Origin: Bacteroidota bacterium
GTDB lineage: Bacteria; Bacteroidota; Bacteroidia; Chitinophagales; Chitinophagaceae
Direction: 5' to 3'
Assembly (NCBI GenBank): GCA_018267515.1
Contig: JAFDYJ010000018.1
Span: forward strand, 1 to 46,001
DNA length: 46,001 bases
Part shown: positions 8,154 through 16,808 of the stretch, in pieces
How positions within the stretch are numbered: the first letter of the stretch is position 1
Layout: each line of letters begins with the position of its first letter
The notes under the pieces: model-generated
Seen by the model: only the letters and a program-made list of their open reading frames with translations
The model's database searches: none
Told to the model about the DNA's origin: nothing
Program-made: the position numbers and the translations under genes

Positions 8154-9557
8154 ATGAGCAATCAAAACCAACTCAGCCGTTCTCTTGGATTACGACTTGT
8201 GATTGTGGTCGTGGTAGCTCATATCATCGGTTCCGGTGTGTATAAAAAAGTGGCACCGATGACGGACGTGTTAAATTCTTCAGGTTGGGTGCTTTTGTGT
8301 TGGTTGTTAGGTGGTATAATTAGTTTGTTTGGAGCTTTATGCAACGCAGAGGTGGCGGGATTGCTAGCTAACACAGGGGGTGAATATGTCTATTATCAAA
8401 AGATCTACAATAAATTTTTTGCTTTTATTTTCGGATGGTCCTTATTTGCTGTAATTCAGACAGCCTCAATTTCGGCACTTGCTTACATCACTGCACAATC
8501 ACTAAACAGCATTATTCATATTCCCCCGATACTTTCTTCCTGGAGCGATATCAATTTGTTGGGTGTATTTTATCCTTTCAGAGACTTCAATATTAAATTA
8601 CCTGCAATCCTTATAATCCTGATTTTGGTTTGGATCAACAGTCGTGGGCTCAAACTGGGTACCGGTGTCAGTTCTGCAATATTGGTAATGGTACTTTCAG
8701 GCATTCTTCTGATCATCGGGTTTGGTTTAAGCAGCTCACATTCTGATTTAAGCCAGGCCTTTCAATTGAAAACAGCGGATGCTTCTACCGTAAGTTTCAG
8801 CGCTGTATTTACCGCTATGCTGGCTGCATTCTGGGGTTACCAGGGTTGGGCGGCAGTAGGATATATAGGCGGTGAGATTAAAGAAGCAAACCGGATTATT
8901 CCAAAAGGAATTGCGTTAGGAGTTGTGGTTGTTATTATTTTATACCTGCTGGTGAATACGACTTACTTATCATTGATGTCTGTCCATGAAATTGAAGCAA
9001 TAAACAGGTCAGGCAGCCAGATTGCAGCGGTTGAGGCGGTTCGTGTTTTTTGGGGAAACAGCGGTGTTATTTTTATTTCTGTATTAATTGCATTAACAAC
9101 ACTGGGATGTAATAATGTAACCGTGTTGACCAGTGCAAGAATTTATTATGCAATGGCAAAAGAAGGCTTATTCTTTTCAAAAGTAGCTAAGCTTAATAAA
9201 AAAAATGTTCCCGCCAATGCTATGTTGTTCCAGGGTATTTGGGCCTGCATGCTGGTTTTATCCGGCAATTTTGATCAACTAACTGACATGATCATCTTTG
9301 CTATTTTTATTTATTATGGGGCTACTACACTTGGTGTTTTTATTTTAAGACGAAAAATGCCGGATGCATACAGGCCGTATAAGGTTTGGGGTTATCCCAT
9401 TGTTCCTTCCATTGTAGTATTGTTCAGTGCTGTTCTGTTTATAAATACAATTTATTCCCGTCCAAGGGAAGCTGTTATTGGAATAGTATTGATGTTGACA
9501 GGCATACCGCTCTACCTGTATTTTAATTCTAAACTTAAAAAGACATCATTGGTTTAA
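8154..9557 (+). CDS. APC-superfamily amino-acid permease
   Basis: 467 residues with about twelve hydrophobic helices. The unwound substrate-binding stretch of helix 1 is visible as HIIGSGVYKK (23-32), where APC transporters place G-S/T-G, and helix 6 as FWGYQGW. The C-terminus has the RPYKVWGYPIVP segment common in LAT-type exchangers and permeases. It should import or exchange amino acids across the inner membrane; specificity cannot be read. It ends five bases before the converging barrel gene at 9563. Start ATG at 8154 gives a normal short cytoplasmic N-terminus. Confidence 0.88.
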   Translation: MSNQNQLSRSLGLRLVIVVVVAHIIGSGVYKKVAPMTDVLNSSGWVLLCWLLGGIISLFGALCNAEVAGLLANTGGEYVYYQKIYNKFFAFIFGWSLFAVIQTASISALAYITAQSLNSIIHIPPILSSWSDINLLGVFYPFRDFNIKLPAILIILILVWINSRGLKLGTGVSSAILVMVLSGILLIIGFGLSSSHSDLSQAFQLKTADASTVSFSAVFTAMLAAFWGYQGWAAVGYIGGEIKEANRIIPKGIALGVVVVIILYLLVNTTYLSLMSVHEIEAINRSGSQIAAVEAVRVFWGNSGVIFISVLIALTTLGCNNVTVLTSARIYYAMAKEGLFFSKVAKLNKKNVPANAMLFQGIWACMLVLSGNFDQLTDMIIFAIFIYYGATTLGVFILRRKMPDAYRPYKVWGYPIVPSIVVLFSAVLFINTIYSRPREAVIGIVLMLTGIPLYLYFNSKLKKTSLV

Positions 9558-9562
9558 AGGGC

Positions 9563-10084
9563 TTAAAACCGGGCACCGATGGATATTCCCGGGATGAACC
9601 GGCCGCCTTCATCCTCCTGGAGAGAATTAAACTCTTTATTCAATTTGATTTTATATCCATACCCGGCAGCAGGAGTGGCATACACATGGTTGCCAAACAG
9701 GAATTGATATCCTCCTTCGAAAGTGGGCATAATAAAAGATCCTTTCGATTTTTCCTTGCCCATAAAACTATCAAAGAGGAAAGTGGATCTGAATCCTAAA
9801 AATGCATTCCCGTTTCCGCTATTGTTATAACTGAAGCCACGGCGATAACCGATATAGAATCCAATTCCTTTGGATTGAGAGTAAGATTTTTTTGATGAAA
9901 AATTATACGATAAGCCGATATTCCAACTGTTTCTGGCACGAAATCCTTCATATCGCAGGCCAAACATATTGTCACTTGCGCCTTTGCCAAAAGTATGTTG
10001 AACTTCAGGCCCGAATTCTGTTTGTGAATAACACACTGTCATTAATCCGAAAACACAAATCAGCAAGGCTGCAACTTTTTTCAT
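9563..10084 (-). CDS. Small outer-membrane beta-barrel-like protein
   Basis: 173 residues starting at MKKVAALLICVFG, a classical signal peptide cleaved near CYSQ-TEF. A longer frame to 10168 would place 28 non-signal residues first and run into the upstream gene, so it is rejected. The mature part alternates short amphipathic strands ending in aromatic residues, contains FLGFRSTFLFD, and ends in GARF, with the C-terminal phenylalanine expected of outer-membrane barrels. Function is unknown. It follows the membrane Fe-S gene by 65 bp on the same strand. Confidence 0.7.
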   Translation of the reverse strand: MKKVAALLICVFGLMTVCYSQTEFGPEVQHTFGKGASDNMFGLRYEGFRARNSWNIGLSYNFSSKKSYSQSKGIGFYIGYRRGFSYNNSGNGNAFLGFRSTFLFDSFMGKEKSKGSFIMPTFEGGYQFLFGNHVYATPAAGYGYKIKLNKEFNSLQEDEGGRFIPGISIGARF

Positions 10085-10149
10085 AATAAATATTTTGGTG
10101 AATATAAAAACTTTTTTGCTTTTGTTAGAGTTAAAAAACAAAGTGTTAT

Positions 10150-11463
10150 CTAAGTTGAAGAAACCCATTTGTCTCTTTCGTCAGGCGAGAATTTCCAGGG
10201 GGCAAAATTATTTTCTATGTTTCCGAACATTGAGTTCCATTCTTGTGGAGAATTACTTTCTTCCATGACAAGGTAGCGGCGCATTTGTAAAATGATATCA
10301 AGCGGGCTGATACTGACAGGACATTCCTGCACACAGGCATTGCAGGTCGTACAGGCACGTAACTCTTCTGCACTGATATAGTCATGCAGCAAGTTTTTCC
10401 CGTCATCTTTGAAAGTTCCGTTTTTATCAATATTCTTTCCAACTTCCTCCATTCTGTCCCGGGTGCTCATCATAATTTTCCTGGGCGATAAAAGCTTGCC
10501 GGTCTGATTTGCCGGGCAGGCAGCCGAGCATCTTCCACATTCTGTGCAGGTATATGCATCCAGCAGGTTTTTCCAATTCAAATCAAAAACATCTTTAGCG
10601 CCGAATTTTTTTGGAGGCTGACTTTCGCCGATAGGCGCCAGTTCCGGTTGTAAGGCATATAAAACTTCTTTTTGTACTTCGGGCATGTTTTCCATTTTTC
10701 CCATAGGCTCGGGACGGGTGTAGTAGGTATTTGGAAAAGCAAGGATGATATGCAGATGTTTTGAATAAGGCAAATAATTCAGGAAAGCAAATACTCCTGC
10801 GATGTGGAGCCACCAGCAACTTCTTTCAATAGTAATGAGTGAAGACTCCGGAAGCCCGTTAAATAAAAAGGTAAATGATCCTGTAATCCAAAAATTACCG
10901 GTAGGAGTATAATGCGCTGCACCTCGGGTTTGCAATACCTGGTCGGCAGTGTTCATAGTAAGAAACAAAGCCATGAGAATGATTTCTGTGATCAGAATAT
11001 AATTGGCATCACTGCGGGGCCAGCCGTCAAGATCTTTGCTGATAAAGCGTTTCAGTTTGATAATGTTTCTGCGAATGAGAAATATCAGACAACCGGAAAG
11101 TACCAATACGGCAAGAACTTCAAAACACCCGATTAAGACAGCGTATAAGTTTCCGATAACCGAGACAAACATTCTGTGTTTTCCCAGCAAACCGTCCAGG
11201 ATGATTTCCAGTATCTCCACATTGATGATAATAAAACCGGCATATACAAAAAAATGAAGAAGAGCCACCAGCGGATTGCGAAACATCTTCTTTTGGCCAA
11301 AGGCCAGCAGTAATACATTTCTCCAGCGCCGGGATTTATTATCATTAATGATTTCATCCCTGCCCAACAGAATATTACGACGGATTTCTTTTATTTTTTT
11401 TGCAAAGAGCCAGATTGCAACAGCACTGAGAAGAACAAATAAAATTTGTTGAACAATTTGCAT
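10150..11463 (-). CDS. Membrane 4Fe-4S oxidoreductase subunit (HdrC/NarI-like), partner of the CCG protein
   Basis: 437 residues. The N-terminal part has five or so membrane helices (about 1-22, 66-90, 103-130, 155-172 and 210-230) with histidines (H70, H220, H237) that could bind heme as in NarI-type subunits. The cytoplasmic C-terminal part has two 4Fe-4S motifs: C296/C299/C302/C306 (CTECGRCSAACP) and C371/C374/C377/C381 (CTTCNACVQECP). Such proteins pass electrons between a quinone pool and a CCG subunit. The matching CCG protein is at 4246-5025 on the same strand, separated by seven other genes. Electron donor is unknown. Confidence 0.85.
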   Translation of the reverse strand: MQIVQQILFVLLSAVAIWLFAKKIKEIRRNILLGRDEIINDNKSRRWRNVLLLAFGQKKMFRNPLVALLHFFVYAGFIIINVEILEIILDGLLGKHRMFVSVIGNLYAVLIGCFEVLAVLVLSGCLIFLIRRNIIKLKRFISKDLDGWPRSDANYILITEIILMALFLTMNTADQVLQTRGAAHYTPTGNFWITGSFTFLFNGLPESSLITIERSCWWLHIAGVFAFLNYLPYSKHLHIILAFPNTYYTRPEPMGKMENMPEVQKEVLYALQPELAPIGESQPPKKFGAKDVFDLNWKNLLDAYTCTECGRCSAACPANQTGKLLSPRKIMMSTRDRMEEVGKNIDKNGTFKDDGKNLLHDYISAEELRACTTCNACVQECPVSISPLDIILQMRRYLVMEESNSPQEWNSMFGNIENNFAPWKFSPDERDKWVSST

Positions 11464-11636
11464 AACGCTGGTTTGGATTTGCTAATTTACAGCTTGTTGT
11501 GATAAGTGTGCCAGATGTTTTAAAAGATGACTGAATTCATCACCGGACTCCGGAAATAATGACAGGGCAGGGTGAGCTTCGTTTATCTTTTAATGCGTTC
11601 AACAATAAAAAATTTATAACCAATCTAAATCCGGAA

Positions 11637-12137
11637 ATGGCAAATAAATCAAAATGTATTCTGTCAAAAGAAGTGGCAGAAAAGAAACTCAGGCGAATGG
11701 CATTGGAAATTATTGAAAACAATCATGATGAAAAGCAACTGATTCTGGCGGGTATACGGGAAAACGGTTTAGTCGTTGCCCAATGTATTCAAAGAATGCT
11801 GGCAGAATTCAGCAAGATTAAAACAGACCTGGTATCTATAAAACTGAATAAAAATAAACCCGGGATAGTTTCTTTAAGCAAGAAAGTGGATTTTAATGAC
11901 AAGGTAGTTATCGTTATTGATGATGTAGTAGATAGCGGCAGAACATTATTATACTCGTTAAAACCTTTTCTGAATTTTTTCCCCGCTAAAATTCAAACAC
12001 TGGTATTAGTGCAGCGCAGTCATAATAATTTTCCGGTTCAGCCGGATTATGTAGGTATTTCAATATCTACCACGTTACAAGAACATATTTCTGTAGAAGT
12101 GGATAAAGTAAGTGTGTTAGGCGCCTATATTAAATAG
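11637..12137 (+). CDS. PyrR-like phosphoribosyltransferase-fold protein
   Basis: 166 residues starting at MANKSKCILS; an in-frame ATG at 11559 adds 26 residues not typical of the family, and a promoter-like TATCTTTT (11584-11591) lies between them. The type I PRTase fold is shown by the PRPP-binding loop VIDDVVDSGRT (93-103) and the upstream LILAGIRENG strand-turn. It resembles the Bacteroidota PyrR-like branch that may have uracil phosphoribosyltransferase or regulatory activity. It is not next to pyrimidine genes. The exact base substrate is unclear. Confidence 0.8.
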   Translation: MANKSKCILSKEVAEKKLRRMALEIIENNHDEKQLILAGIRENGLVVAQCIQRMLAEFSKIKTDLVSIKLNKNKPGIVSLSKKVDFNDKVVIVIDDVVDSGRTLLYSLKPFLNFFPAKIQTLVLVQRSHNNFPVQPDYVGISISTTLQEHISVEVDKVSVLGAYIK

Positions 12138-12166
12138 TATTGAGCATAAGTGCTAAACCAGGGTGC

Positions 12167-13237
12167 TTAAAAGTAAAGCGCATACACTTTAAATTTCCCT
12201 TTCGAATCTAACAGCAGAGCCGGAGCCGGGCATTTGAATGCGTTCAGGGCACTGAAAACTGTTTTTAAAAATTTACTGTTAGTTTTGATTTTTGTAAAAT
12301 CAATGTCAGGTGCAAGATAGAATTGACGGATTCTTGGAATATCCCTCCTGTCAAAAGTGATATTTCCATTTGCATCTGATGCAAGATTTTGAAATCCTCC
12401 AAACATTCCGTCTGCGCCATAGCCGATAGCAATATTCAACCAGGGCGGTAAATTACTTTTCGGAAAAAAAGATTTCAGGTTTGCGCTGAGCCAATAGGTT
12501 TGTGCATTGTAATCTTTCAGCATTCTTTCATACCAACTGTTGCCAAAAAGATCATCACTGCGATTTTCCAAAGAAGACTCCTTGTAATTTTTGCGATGAA
12601 AAGAAAATTTATATTGAATACGCTGATCCTGCCATAACAATTGCTGGCCTATAAAAAGACCTGAGCCGAAAATGTTTGCTGCCATATCTGCCCAACTCCA
12701 TCCCCATTCTGCAGAATGACCATCGAGAAATTCAATGACGGTAAGATAGGTTGCACCGCTAAGGCCACCGATCCAGGTTGCTTTTTTATCACTCAGGCCT
12801 GCCCATTTCCACATAGCTGCTGAAAGTCTGCCGGTGTTATATGCTGTCCAGCCATGACCCAGCTTATCCACTTGCTCCCATTCGGCGGCATCGTTGAAGC
12901 TATGAAGTGAAGAATGCGGATAATTTTTATACCAGGCATTACTTAAAATAACCAGAGATGATCCATACCCTATTGCATTGGCACTGCCGATCAGCCAAAT
13001 GCGTTTTTTCTTTTCTTTTAATGATAAAGAAGTAAAGGGAGTCAGTACCGGATCATGAAAACTTTCTTTCAATGCAATTACATCATCCTGGATTTTGAAA
13101 TGGTTATATGCTGAATTAGTTTGCCCAAAAGCAATTCCTGCCAGCAGGATAAGAACCAGGCTAAAGCCGGGTTTAATACAAATTGTTGAACGAAGTTTAG
13201 TACCGGGAGCCTGGCTATGCACAGGTGTTAATACCAT
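12167..13237 (-). CDS. DUF2279-family envelope protein
   Basis: 356 residues from the ATG at 13237; the frame is open to 13297 but that start lies upstream of an exact TATTTTTG promoter box (13242-13249), so the shorter form is preferred. A hydrophobic segment near residues 24-37, ending in AFGQ, looks like an export signal with a long basic leader. The DUF2279 core is shown by EQVDKLGHGWTAYNTGR (121-137) and by a GHSAEWGWSWADMAAN segment with D, H and W residues. The family has predicted periplasmic or membrane members of unknown function. It is divergent from phosphoglucomutase. Confidence 0.75.
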   Translation of the reverse strand: MVLTPVHSQAPGTKLRSTICIKPGFSLVLILLAGIAFGQTNSAYNHFKIQDDVIALKESFHDPVLTPFTSLSLKEKKKRIWLIGSANAIGYGSSLVILSNAWYKNYPHSSLHSFNDAAEWEQVDKLGHGWTAYNTGRLSAAMWKWAGLSDKKATWIGGLSGATYLTVIEFLDGHSAEWGWSWADMAANIFGSGLFIGQQLLWQDQRIQYKFSFHRKNYKESSLENRSDDLFGNSWYERMLKDYNAQTYWLSANLKSFFPKSNLPPWLNIAIGYGADGMFGGFQNLASDANGNITFDRRDIPRIRQFYLAPDIDFTKIKTNSKFLKTVFSALNAFKCPAPALLLDSKGKFKVYALYF

Positions 13238-13241
13238 AAAA

Positions 13242-13249
13242 CAAAAATA
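13242..13249 (-). promoter_or_regulatory. -7 promoter element for the DUF2279 gene
   Basis: The minus strand reads TATTTTTG, an exact TAnnTTTG, ending four bases before the ATG at 13237. Transcription would begin at or next to the start codon. Confidence 0.55.
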
Positions 13250-13259
13250 CGTTTGATTG

Positions 13260-13292
13260 TTTGAATTATTTTTGCCCCATCGAGTAACTTTG
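13260..13292 (+). promoter_or_regulatory. Promoter of phosphoglucomutase
   Basis: TTTG at 13260-13263 and TAACTTTG at 13285-13292 are separated by 21 bases, close to the Bacteroidota -33/-7 arrangement. The ATG is 34 bases downstream. It overlaps the divergent DUF2279 promoter region. Confidence 0.7.
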
Positions 13293-13326
13293 CACACATT
13301 ACAAAGAATGATTAACGATTTTAACT

Positions 13327-15048
13327 ATGGACAAAACAATTCAAACGAAAATCAATGCATGGCTGAATGGAAATTTTGACCAGGCAACAAAGGATGAAAT
13401 CAATCAATTGCAAAAAACAAAACCTGAAGAATTAGCTGATGCATTTTATAAAGACCTTGAATTTGGAACCGGAGGTCTTCGTGGAATTATGGGTGTCGGG
13501 ACGAACCGTATGAATAAATATACGGTAGGAATGGCCACCCAGGGATATGCCAATTACCTTAATAAATGTTTTCCTGCCGGGGTTAAAGTGGCCATAGCAC
13601 ATGACAGCAGGAACAATAGTCGTTTTTTCGCAGAAACGGCAGCTCATGTTTTTGCAGCTAATGAGATAAAAGTTTTTTTGTTTGAAGAACTGCGCCCTAC
13701 ACCGGAATTGTCTTTTGCCATCCGTTATTTAAAATGCCAGGGAGGAGTCGTCTGCACCGCATCTCACAATCCGAAAGAATATAATGGCTATAAAGCCTAT
13801 TGGGATGATGGATCACAACTGGTGCCGCCTCATGATAAAAATGTCATCAAAGAAGTGGAGAAAATAGCATCAGTGGATGATGTGAAGTGGACAGGTAATG
13901 ATTCAAATATTATTTTAATAGGAAAGGAACTTGATGATGCCTACATGGAAATGGTAAAGGAGTTGAGTGTGTATCCTGAAGTAATTGCCCGGCACAGGGA
14001 TATGAAAATTGTTTATACGCCTATTCATGGAACGGGTATAAAATTAGTGCCACCGGTATTGGAAAAATTTGGATTTAAAAATGTTCATATCGTTAAAGAA
14101 CAAAGCATACCGGATGGAAATTTCCCGACTGTTGTATATCCCAACCCGGAAGAAAGTGAGGCGATGAGCCTGGGTTTAAAATTAGCTGAAAAAATAGATG
14201 CAGATATCTTATGCGGTACTGATCCGGATGCAGATCGTATTGCAATTGGTGTAAAAGATCTGCAAGGTAATTGGGTGCTGATGAACGGAAATCAGACAGC
14301 GGTTCTTGCATTTAATTATTTGATTGAAGCCCGGAAAACAAAAGGTATCGCAAAGCCGAATGATATGGTGATCACAACCATTGTTACTACACCCATGATT
14401 AATGAGATTGCAACGAAAAGTGGGGTGGCTTGTTACCATGTGCTTACCGGTTTTAAATGGATCGCTGATTTAATCCGGCAAAAAGAAGGGAAAGAGAATT
14501 ACGTAATTGGCGGAGAGGAAAGTTTTGGCTTGATGATCGGAGATAAGATCAGGGATAAAGACGGTATCAGTGCCGTAGCCTTACTTTGCGAAATGGCTGC
14601 TTATGAAAAGGAGAAGGGCAGAAGCCTTTATGAAAAAATGATTGACCTGTATGTGCAGTACGGCTTCTACAAGGAAAAATTAATTTCCATCACCAAAAAA
14701 GGAATGGACGGTCAGCAGCAGATTGCAGCTATGATGGACTCCTTCCGAAAGAACCCACCCGGGACTATAAACAATTCTGCAGTGGTTCAGTTATTGGATT
14801 ATGATTTGCAGAAAGGAAAAAACTTATTAAACGGTGAGGAGTGGAAGATCGAATTGCCAAAGAGTAATGTTCTGCAATTTATTTTGGAAGATGGCAGTAG
14901 CATTTCAGCCCGGCCAAGCGGTACAGAACCAAAAATTAAATTTTATTTCAGTGTAAACACAAAATTGGATAATGCTGCAGACTTTGAAAAAATAAATAAG
15001 CAGTTGGATGATAAAATAAATGCTGTCATTGCAGACATGAAGTTGTAG
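13327..15048 (+). CDS. Phosphoglucomutase/phosphomannomutase (alpha-D-phosphohexomutase)
   Basis: 573 residues, full length for the long phospho-sugar mutases. It interconverts hexose-1- and hexose-6-phosphates, linking glycolysis to polysaccharide and nucleotide-sugar synthesis. All four family signatures are seen: catalytic phosphoserine loop TASHNPKEYNG with S146, metal loop DPDADRI (299-305), sugar-binding loop GGEESFG (395-401) and phosphate-binding RPSGTEPKIKF (529-539). The FGTGGLRG start (46-53) is also typical. It has its own promoter and ends at a bidirectional terminator, so it is monocistronic. Glucose versus mannose preference cannot be fixed from sequence alone. Confidence 0.93.
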   Translation: MDKTIQTKINAWLNGNFDQATKDEINQLQKTKPEELADAFYKDLEFGTGGLRGIMGVGTNRMNKYTVGMATQGYANYLNKCFPAGVKVAIAHDSRNNSRFFAETAAHVFAANEIKVFLFEELRPTPELSFAIRYLKCQGGVVCTASHNPKEYNGYKAYWDDGSQLVPPHDKNVIKEVEKIASVDDVKWTGNDSNIILIGKELDDAYMEMVKELSVYPEVIARHRDMKIVYTPIHGTGIKLVPPVLEKFGFKNVHIVKEQSIPDGNFPTVVYPNPEESEAMSLGLKLAEKIDADILCGTDPDADRIAIGVKDLQGNWVLMNGNQTAVLAFNYLIEARKTKGIAKPNDMVITTIVTTPMINEIATKSGVACYHVLTGFKWIADLIRQKEGKENYVIGGEESFGLMIGDKIRDKDGISAVALLCEMAAYEKEKGRSLYEKMIDLYVQYGFYKEKLISITKKGMDGQQQIAAMMDSFRKNPPGTINNSAVVQLLDYDLQKGKNLLNGEEWKIELPKSNVLQFILEDGSSISARPSGTEPKIKFYFSVNTKLDNAADFEKINKQLDDKINAVIADMKL

Positions 15049-15132
15049 CTATCCGGCTCCTGATACTTTTTGATCTTAGTATTTTCTGTTCGATTATATT
15101 TTATTATTGTTATATCAAGGTTTCAATAATGC

Positions 15133-15168
15133 AAAAAGTCTGCAAAAAAGGAAATTGCAGACTTTTTT
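15133..15168. terminator. Bidirectional intrinsic terminator
   Basis: AAAAAGTCTGCAA (15133-15145) pairs with TTGCAGACTTTTT (15155-15167) around a nine-base loop. U-tracts occur in both directions. It separates the converging phosphoglucomutase and outer-membrane barrel genes. Confidence 0.9.
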
Positions 15169-15200
15169 CAGTTTGGGTTATCTGAATAGCCTTTCTGATA

Positions 15201-15827
15201 TTAATTTTTTGTCGGGAAGCTGATTCCCAATTTTATTCCGGCACTATTGAGGTTACTGACTCCTCCGTAGTTGTACGGAATTATGGTATAGACAGCACTC
15301 AGAGTAATTCCGGCTTCACTATGTTTATTAAAAGGCATATATATGCCAAGCTCAGGTTGTGTTTCAAACTTGAATTGATTTTGTGTGCTTCCGAATTCAC
15401 CCAGTAATTTCTGGTAAAATGTAAAAGCACCTCCGGCTGCAATTCCGGCATAAGGTTGTATTCTTTTCTCCGGGCTAAAATTATAATTGGCTTTCAGCAG
15501 CAAAGGAATTGTCTGTATCGAATTACTTACAACAGCCGAAATAGCATCACCGCCGGCGGTTTTATAAATCTGCCGGGGATATTTTTGGTAAAATTCATTG
15601 TACCCGGAAGCCAACCCTAATGAGACATTCTTATTAACTCCGTATAAAAAGGATCCTTCAAAGCCATTGAATGAAGTGTTTTTAATAAATTGATGAAAAG
15701 AGCCGGTAGGAAATGAAATTCCATAATTGAAATTCATCTTTACTTCACTTTGTTGTGCATGCACCGGTATGCTGCATATTATTATGAGGAGGAAACTCCC
15801 GATTTTCTTAATCGTTTTCATTTTCAT
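15201..15827 (-). CDS. Outer-membrane beta-barrel protein (OMP_b-brl-like)
   Basis: 208 residues with a signal peptide (about 1-24, cleaved near VHA-QQ) and a mature region of alternating beta strands. Repeated features of the eight-stranded porin-family barrels of Bacteroidota are seen: a YGISFPTG first hairpin, LGLASGYNE, RIQPYAGIAAGGAF and a C-terminal GIKLGISFP. The two possible starts (15827 and two codons later) both keep the signal peptide. It lies 17 bp downstream of the DUF4136 lipoprotein gene, so they form a two-gene envelope operon. Role unknown. Confidence 0.8.
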   Translation of the reverse strand: MKMKTIKKIGSFLLIIICSIPVHAQQSEVKMNFNYGISFPTGSFHQFIKNTSFNGFEGSFLYGVNKNVSLGLASGYNEFYQKYPRQIYKTAGGDAISAVVSNSIQTIPLLLKANYNFSPEKRIQPYAGIAAGGAFTFYQKLLGEFGSTQNQFKFETQPELGIYMPFNKHSEAGITLSAVYTIIPYNYGGVSNLNSAGIKLGISFPTKN

Positions 15828-15844
15828 TTTTTTTAATCATTAAA

Positions 15845-16480
15845 TTAATTTGCCTGTATATATGCTGACTGGTTGAATAAAGCATTAACCTGGGTTTTTA
15901 TATTGCCGGAGTCAAAAATGCCTTCTCCGCGGATCAACCCATTCCAGATATTTTCTAGCTTATTGGATTCAGCTGCATCTTTCAGATCGAACATATCAAC
16001 CGAAATGCCGCCCTCTGTTATGGAATAGACGCCATAAGTGACAGGAAAGTAGTAGGAATACCCGGGATAGCCCCAATAATAAGGATCCCAATAGCCGTAG
16101 TAGTCATTCCAATAATTTCCGTAGTCAATAACACCCGTATAGTCGTTATAAATCCGGCTGACATTGATTGCAAGATCCGGGTGATCACTTTTATCAACTA
16201 AAGTATATCCCCGCTGTTCCATAGCATTACTTAATGCTGAAATAAACTGTGCATCAAAAGGGCTCTGATCTTTTTCTTTTAACTGATTGTTTTTAATAAC
16301 TGCGACCGAGTCGGATATGCTGAAAGTATGAAAGGCTGAAAAATTGACAGAGCTGTCACGATGTGTAATATAAATCCGTGATTCATCGTCTGTCAATTTG
16401 TTCACAGCATTCTTAGTGCATCCTGATAAAACTATAGCAAGAGATGTTATAGCGGTCAGTGAATTTATAATCTTTTTCAT
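15845..16480 (-). CDS. DUF4136-type lipoprotein
   Basis: 211 residues. The signal peptide ends in lipobox VLSGC with C21 as the lipidated residue. The order of segments matches DUF4136: FSAFHTFSI near residue 48, FISALSNAMEQRGY (79-92), the DLAINV strand (102-107) and WNGLIRGEG near the C-terminus. Residues 120-150 are extraordinarily rich in Tyr, Trp and Gly, a common but extreme form of this family's variable loop. It should be anchored in the outer membrane. It is upstream of and probably cotranscribed with the barrel gene at 15201-15827. Function unknown. Confidence 0.8.
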   Translation of the reverse strand: MKKIINSLTAITSLAIVLSGCTKNAVNKLTDDESRIYITHRDSSVNFSAFHTFSISDSVAVIKNNQLKEKDQSPFDAQFISALSNAMEQRGYTLVDKSDHPDLAINVSRIYNDYTGVIDYGNYWNDYYGYWDPYYWGYPGYSYYFPVTYGVYSITEGGISVDMFDLKDAAESNKLENIWNGLIRGEGIFDSGNIKTQVNALFNQSAYIQAN

Positions 16481-16808
16481 TTTATTGCTTTTTATACTTA
16501 TAAAATTGTTTTTAATTGATAATTATTTTGAAAATACCTGCTGCTTAGTGTTTAAATATTATCAAAATGAACTCTCAGTTTCTGTTAGTGAGGACAAACA
16601 AAATGCCCGATTATTTTAGAAGGATATTAATTAACAACGGCGCAACATATCAATAAGCAGAAGTAATTTGTGTGAAACTATATTCTATAAGAATGTAGAG
16701 CAGAATTTTAAAATAAAGCCTTTGTGACCCGGGAAACCCGGAGCTAAAAATTTTATAAAGGAGGTTCTTTGTTAAACGATGAAGTGAAACTTATCTTTGA
16801 ACATAATT
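16481..16808. other. Intergenic region, 328 bases, divergent promoters
   Basis: The stretch between the DUF4136 lipoprotein gene and pcm contains the pcm promoter near its right end and a short CCGGG-AAA-CCCGG hairpin at about 16728-16740. I see no ORF, RNA gene or repeat in the rest. Confidence 0.6.
16768..16799 (+). promoter_or_regulatory. Promoter of pcm, canonical Bacteroidota type
   Basis: TTTG (16768-16771), a 20-base spacer and TATCTTTG (16792-16799) form the best match in the window to the -33/-7 consensus. A possible TTG start codon at 16797 lies inside the -7 box, so it cannot be in the mRNA; the ATG at 16809 is the start. Confidence 0.8.

Noticed and set aside
16797..16808. TTG start giving pcm four extra residues
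   Set aside because: The TTG lies inside the TATCTTTG promoter box, upstream of where transcription can begin; the ATG at 16809 is used.
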